Origin: AG41 sp965653495
Lineage (GTDB): Bacteria > Gemmatimonadota > Gemmatimonadetes > Gemmatimonadales > GWC2-71-9
DNA length: 9,760 bases
Assembly (NCBI GenBank): GCA_965653495.1
Contig: CBFHAJ010000137.1
Coordinates: 1-9,760 of the forward strand
Reading direction: 5' to 3'
Shown in pieces: positions 6,196 through 9,760 of this stretch; the stretch's first letter is position 1; each line of letters begins with the position of its first letter. Made by a program: the position numbers and the translations under genes. Below the pieces are notes generated by a model. The model saw only the letters and a program-made list of their open reading frames with translations. It had not been told where the DNA came from and searched no databases.

Positions 6196-7526
6196 ACGGT
6201 CACGCGATCACCATTCTCGAGGGCCTGTTGGGCGTCGCCGCCCTCGCGGCGCTGGCCGTCGTGGCCACGAACTGGCCGTCGTCGCTCGACCTGCGGATCA
6301 GCCTGCGATACCTGCGGAGCCGGCGCTCGTCGCGACTCCTGTCCCTGATCACTGTGATCGCGGTGGGCGGCGTGACGGTCGGGGTGATGGCGCTCGTCCT
6401 GGTGCTGGGCGTCATGAACGGCCTGCAGGCCGACTTGCGGGACAAGATCCTGGTGGCCAACCCGCACCTCCGGGTGCTCACCTACGGTGAAGGCCTGCGG
6501 CTGGACGATTGGCACAAGGTGCTGGGTGAGGTGCGCCGGAGCGCCGGCGTGGAGGCGGCGGCACCATTCGTGCTCACACAAGGGCTCATCTCGGCGGGGC
6601 ACGACTATGCCGAGGGGGTCATCGTGTACGGTGTCGATCCGGATACGGGAACGCGCGCCGTGACGAGCTTCGCGCGGCATTTCACGAAGGGCGATCTGAC
6701 GTTCAAGACCGCGCATACCGACGTGGAGGGCGGCATCGCGCTCGGCACGCGCCTCGCCGCCAAGCTGTCGGCGTTCCCCGGCACCGTCGTCACCCTGGTC
6801 GCTCCCGCCGGCGCGAAGTTCAACCCGTCGCTCGGTGCCTACGTGCCCAAGTTCCACCGCTACGAAGTGACCGGCGTCTTCGACACCGGCATGTACGAGT
6901 ACGACAACAGCTACGTGGCGCTGGACCGCCGCGCGGCCCAGCGCTTCGCCGGACTCGACACGGCGGTGACGGGCATCGAGGTACGACTGGCGGACCCTGC
7001 GAACGCGCAAGCCTTCGGCGCCGCGCTCGAGTCGCGACTCGGCTACCCGTATCGCGCGCTCGACTGGCAATCCCAGAATGCCTCGCTGTTTTCGGCCTTG
7101 AAGCTCGAGAAACTCGCGATGGCTCTCGTGGTGTTCCTGATCTGCGTCGTGGCCGCATTCAATGTGGTGGGCACGCTTACGATGGCGGTGCGTGACAAGA
7201 CGCGGGAAATCGGGATCCTGCTCGCGATGGGACTGAAACAGAAGGCGATTCGCCGGGTCTTTCTCGCCCAGGGGATCCTGGTGGGTCTCACCGGAACCAC
7301 GCTCGGCGTGGTGCTCGGGCTGATCGCGGGAATGATGGTCAATCGGGGTCAATTGATCCCCATCGATCCTTCGATCTACTTCATCGATCATCTGCCGGTG
7401 CACATGCAGCCCCTCGACGTGGCGGTGGTGATCGTGGCGAGCCTGGTCGTGGCCACCTTCGCTCCACTCTACCCGTCCGTGCAGGCGGCGCGGCTCGACC
7501 CCGTGACGGCGATTCGCTACGAATGA
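6192..7526 (+). CDS. lolC: Lipoprotein-releasing ABC permease, LolC/LolE family
   Basis: Inner-membrane permease that, with LolD, extracts outer-membrane lipoproteins and hands them to LolA. The 444 residues show the FtsX/MacB-like layout: a membrane helix at about 50-76 after LRYLRSRRSSRLLSLI, a large periplasmic domain at about 80-300, and three C-terminal helices at about 307-329, 355-383 and 408-426. The family-typical N-V-V-G-T-L-T-M-A-V-R-D-K-T-R-E-I-G block lies at 324-341, next to the LolD-contacting coupling segment. Only one permease gene is seen, so it may form a homodimer rather than a LolC-LolE pair. The N terminus is about 25 residues longer than in E. coli and carries an additional hydrophobic stretch at 8-26. 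GTG 6261 is an alternative start without an evident ribosome site. ATG 6192 is preferred because it overlaps the lysS stop (ATGA). Confidence 0.9.
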   Translation: MNGHAITILEGLLGVAALAALAVVATNWPSSLDLRISLRYLRSRRSSRLLSLITVIAVGGVTVGVMALVLVLGVMNGLQADLRDKILVANPHLRVLTYGEGLRLDDWHKVLGEVRRSAGVEAAAPFVLTQGLISAGHDYAEGVIVYGVDPDTGTRAVTSFARHFTKGDLTFKTAHTDVEGGIALGTRLAAKLSAFPGTVVTLVAPAGAKFNPSLGAYVPKFHRYEVTGVFDTGMYEYDNSYVALDRRAAQRFAGLDTAVTGIEVRLADPANAQAFGAALESRLGYPYRALDWQSQNASLFSALKLEKLAMALVVFLICVVAAFNVVGTLTMAVRDKTREIGILLAMGLKQKAIRRVFLAQGILVGLTGTTLGVVLGLIAGMMVNRGQLIPIDPSIYFIDHLPVHMQPLDVAVVIVASLVVATFAPLYPSVQAARLDPVTAIRYE

Positions 7527-8224
7527 CTGCCCTGCTCGAGGCACGCGCCATCCGCAAAGTGTTCGCCGGCGGTGACGGCCAGCCGCTCGAAGTGCTGCGG
7601 GCCGTCGATCTCGCCGTGCGGCGCGGGGAGTTCGTCGCGATCGTGGGCGCGTCGGGGGCTGGGAAGAGCACGCTGCTCCATCTGCTCGGCGCGCTCGACC
7701 GCCCCACCGGCGGCGATGTCTGGCTCGACGGCTCGCGCTATGCCGACCTGGATCCCAACGCGTTGGCGGAACTGCGGAACCGAAAGCTGGGTTTCGTCTT
7801 TCAGTTCCATCATCTCTTGCGGGAATTCTCGGCGCTGGAGAATGTGATGATGCCCCTGCTGATCGGCGGGCAATGGCTGCGGCAGGCGCGGTCGCGGGCC
7901 GAGGAGGTGCTGTCGCTGGTCGGGCTCGCCGGGCGCATGACGCATCGGCCGGCGGAGCTGTCCGGCGGCGAACAGCAACGCTGCGCGGTGGCGCGCGCCC
8001 TGGTGCACGACCCGAGCCTGGTGCTCGCCGACGAGCCGTCGGGCAACCTGGACCATGCCAATGCCGATCGGCTGCACGAGGTGTTCTTCCGGCTGGCGCG
8101 CGAGTACGAGACGGCGGTGGTGGTCGTGACGCACAACCGGCAGCTGGCGGGCCGGGCCGACCGGATCATGATGCTGGAAGATGGCAGTCTCTCGGCTGTG
8201 AGCTCCGTGGATGCGATACCCTGA
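7523..8224 (+). CDS. lolD: Lipoprotein-releasing ABC transporter ATPase LolD
   Basis: Cytoplasmic ATPase powering the LolC/E permease encoded just upstream. The 233 residues (LolD is usually 220-235) contain Walker A GASGAGKST (42-50), the Q-loop at Q94 (FVFQFHHLLREFSALENVMMP), the ABC signature LSGGEQQR (146-153), Walker B LVLADEPSGNLD (166-177) and the H-loop at H204. The FQFHHLL-x-EF-x-ALENV segment and the E-P-S-G-N-L-D motif are typical of the LolD/MacB group. Pairing with a LolC/E permease, rather than an FtsX or MacB gene, supports LolD. ATG 7523 overlaps the permease stop (ATGA). The stop TGA at 8222-8224 shares one base with the ATG of mcsA. All catalytic residues are intact. Confidence 0.94.
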   Translation: MTALLEARAIRKVFAGGDGQPLEVLRAVDLAVRRGEFVAIVGASGAGKSTLLHLLGALDRPTGGDVWLDGSRYADLDPNALAELRNRKLGFVFQFHHLLREFSALENVMMPLLIGGQWLRQARSRAEEVLSLVGLAGRMTHRPAELSGGEQQRCAVARALVHDPSLVLADEPSGNLDHANADRLHEVFFRLAREYETAVVVVTHNRQLAGRADRIMMLEDGSLSAVSSVDAIP

Positions 8225-8721
8225 TGCTGTGCGATAACTGCAAGGAGCGCGAGGTGGAGATCCATCTCACCAAGGTGGAGAACGACACGAAAGTGACGCT
8301 CCACTTGTGCAAGCAGTGCGCCCAGCAGAAGGGGTTCGAGACGGGCGAGTCGATTCTCAAGTCGCCGCTCGGCGGGTTCATCCAGGCGATGGGGAAGGGC
8401 GGCGGCAACGTGCTCCCCACGCCGGCCGACGGGCTGCGGTGCGCCGCCTGCGGCAGCACGCTCAAGGATTTCCGCGACTCGGGCCGGCTCGGGTGCGCAC
8501 AGTGCTACGACGCGTTCGTGGTCCATTTGCGTGACCTGCTGCGGCGGCTGCACGGCTCGAGCCAGCACGTCGGCGAGCGCTACGCCGTGCCCGGCGCCGC
8601 CGGCGCGACCGATCCGCGCCTGCAGCTGCTCGAGCTGAAAGAGCAGCTGCGGCGGGCGGTCGAGAACGAGAACTTCGAGCTCGCCGCCGAACTGCGGGAC
8701 CGTATCAGGGTGCTCGAATGA
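8224..8721 (+). CDS. mcsA: McsA, zinc-finger activator of protein-arginine kinase
   Basis: Partner that activates and stabilises the arginine kinase McsB, encoded next. In Firmicutes McsA and McsB mark damaged proteins with phospho-arginine for ClpC-ClpP degradation. The 165 residues contain four C-x-x-C pairs (C3/C6, C29/C32, C73/C76, C91/C94), enough for two zinc sites, and a C-terminal UVR helix-hairpin (about 132-165: LQLLELKEQLRRAVENENFE and on to AAELRDRIRVLE). This order and length match McsA, also annotated as a UvrB/UvrC-motif protein. ATG 8224 shares its A with the lolD stop (TGATG), and its own stop overlaps mcsB (ATGA). The CtsR repressor gene that heads this operon in Firmicutes is absent upstream; lolD sits there instead. 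Confidence 0.93.
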   Translation: MLCDNCKEREVEIHLTKVENDTKVTLHLCKQCAQQKGFETGESILKSPLGGFIQAMGKGGGNVLPTPADGLRCAACGSTLKDFRDSGRLGCAQCYDAFVVHLRDLLRRLHGSSQHVGERYAVPGAAGATDPRLQLLELKEQLRRAVENENFELAAELRDRIRVLE

Positions 8722-9760
8722 TCGACCTGTCGCTCCTCCCCGACGGTGGCATTCGCTGGCTCGACGCCTCCGGCCCCAAAGGGAGCATCGTGCTCTCCAC
8801 CCGCATCCGCCTGGCGCGGAACCTCGACGGTCACGTGTTCAGCCAGCGCGCTAAGGACGCGGACCGCACGGGGGTGCTGACTCGCGTCGCGGAGGCAAGC
8901 GCAGAGAGCGAGCTCCTCAAGGGCGCGGTCACGATCCGGCTCGACTCCCTCGAGCGGATCGAGCGCCAGCTGCTGCACGAGCGGCATCTGGTGTCCAAAG
9001 AGCTCGCGGGGCTCGACCGCGAGTCCCGGCCCCGGCCGGGCGCGGCGCTCGTGGTCCAGGGGGCTCTGGGGGTGATGATCAACGAGGAAGACCACTTGCG
9101 ATTGCACGGAATGCGTTCGGGATTCGCACTGGAGGACGCGTATGCGGACTTAGAGGCGCTCGACGCGGATCTCGGACACTTGCTTCCCTTCGCGTTTCAC
9201 CCGGAATTTGGCTATCTTACCTCCTGCCCGACCAACGCCGGGACCGGGCTGCGGGCGAGCGTCCTTATCCACTTGCCAGGCCTCGTCTTGACGAAGGAAG
9301 TCGGGAAGGTGTTGCAGGGGCTGACGCAGGTCGGGCTCACCTTCCGGGGTTTATACGGTGAGGGGAGCGAGGTCGTCGGGAACTTCTTTCAGTTATCTAA
9401 CCAGACGACCCTGGGCAAGTCGGAAGACGAGCTGCTGGATCACCTGGGCAAGATCGTCCGGCAGGTCATCGAGTACGAGGAGCTGGCGCGGGACAAGCTG
9501 ATGCAGACCGCGCCAACGGAAGTGGCAGACAAGACCTGGCGGGCGTACGGGTTACTGAAGCACGCGCGCAGCGTATCATTCGAAGAGACGATGAACTTGT
9601 TGAGCGGTGTGCGGTTGGGGGTCGGCCTGAATCTGATCTCCGGGTTGAGTGTATATACGCTCAACAAGCTGCTGCTCTTCACCCAGCCGGCGCACCTCGC
9701 CGCGCTCGAAGGGCGCCAGGTTGGCGACCCCGAGCTGCCGTCGGCGCGCGCTACGTATGT
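8718..9760 (+). CDS. mcsB: McsB, protein-arginine kinase (partial, cut by window edge)
   Basis: The first 347 residues of a protein usually about 350-360 long; the gene continues past the right edge. It transfers phosphate from ATP to arginine side chains of proteins and belongs to the phosphagen-kinase fold. Visible motifs are nucleotide-binding STRIRLARN (27-35), the catalytic loop INEEDH (121-126), GYLTSCPTNAGTGLRAS (165-181) with the active-site Cys at 170, and RGLYGEGSE (210-218). These align closely with B. subtilis McsB, and the Cys is in the same place. Near residues 340-345 the sequence reads LPSARA where Firmicute McsB has the allosteric phospho-arginine motif RDxxRA. ATG 8718 overlaps the mcsA stop (ATGA). 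Catalytic function looks intact. Confidence 0.95.
   Translation, partial: MIDLSLLPDGGIRWLDASGPKGSIVLSTRIRLARNLDGHVFSQRAKDADRTGVLTRVAEASAESELLKGAVTIRLDSLERIERQLLHERHLVSKELAGLDRESRPRPGAALVVQGALGVMINEEDHLRLHGMRSGFALEDAYADLEALDADLGHLLPFAFHPEFGYLTSCPTNAGTGLRASVLIHLPGLVLTKEVGKVLQGLTQVGLTFRGLYGEGSEVVGNFFQLSNQTTLGKSEDELLDHLGKIVRQVIEYEELARDKLMQTAPTEVADKTWRAYGLLKHARSVSFEETMNLLSGVRLGVGLNLISGLSVYTLNKLLLFTQPAHLAALEGRQVGDPELPSARATY

Noticed and set aside
5856..7544. Minus-strand open frame of 562 codons opposite lysS and lolC
   Set aside because: Antisense to two clearly real genes, with a low-complexity His/Arg/Gln-rich translation and no family resemblance.

Overview
The window reads as a chromosomal housekeeping segment from a high-GC, double-membraned (Gram-negative) bacterium. 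LolC/E and LolD lipoprotein-export proteins imply an outer membrane. They sit in one operon with McsA and McsB, the protein-arginine kinase pair best known from Firmicutes but also found in some other phyla. That mix, the GC-rich codon use and the proline-rich zinc-ribbon protein suggest Gemmatimonadota or a related lineage. This placement is inference (about 0.6 sure); the 23S rRNA end would settle it.

Layout, all on the + strand. (1) About 1-523: the 3' end of a 23S rRNA gene, a short spacer, a complete 5S rRNA gene and a strong hairpin that looks like the rRNA operon terminator. (2) 535-1565: era, the ribosome-assembly GTPase, beginning only 18 nt after the hairpin stem, overlapped by a 57-residue Trm112/UPF0434-type zinc protein. 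(3) 1648-3519: a protein with a degenerate receiver and a GGDEF-like domain behind a possible promoter, then an MJ0042-type zinc-ribbon protein with a long Pro/Ala linker. (4) 3520-3624: the only sizeable intergenic gap after era, with two overlapping, mutually exclusive hairpins, the second terminator-like. (5) 3625 to the right edge: a compact operon prfB - lysS - lolC/E - lolD - mcsA - mcsB in which every stop overlaps the next start by 1 or 4 bases.

The clearest special feature is a programmed +1 frameshift in prfB. A 21-codon leader ends at an in-frame TGA in a CTT-TGA-C context, and full-length RF2 continues in the +1 frame from that point. Functionally the window joins ribosome assembly (rRNA, Era), translation (RF2, LysRS), envelope lipoprotein export (LolC/E and D) and arginine-phosphorylation protein quality control (McsA and B). 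McsB runs off the right edge.

I see no tRNA, CRISPR array, insertion sequence, phage gene or clear sign of recent gene transfer. I did not find a wholly new system. The points most worth following are the hairpin pair before prfB, the era start tucked behind the rRNA hairpin, the 10-bp tandem repeat inside era, the degenerate receiver-GGDEF protein and an apparently altered allosteric motif in McsB.
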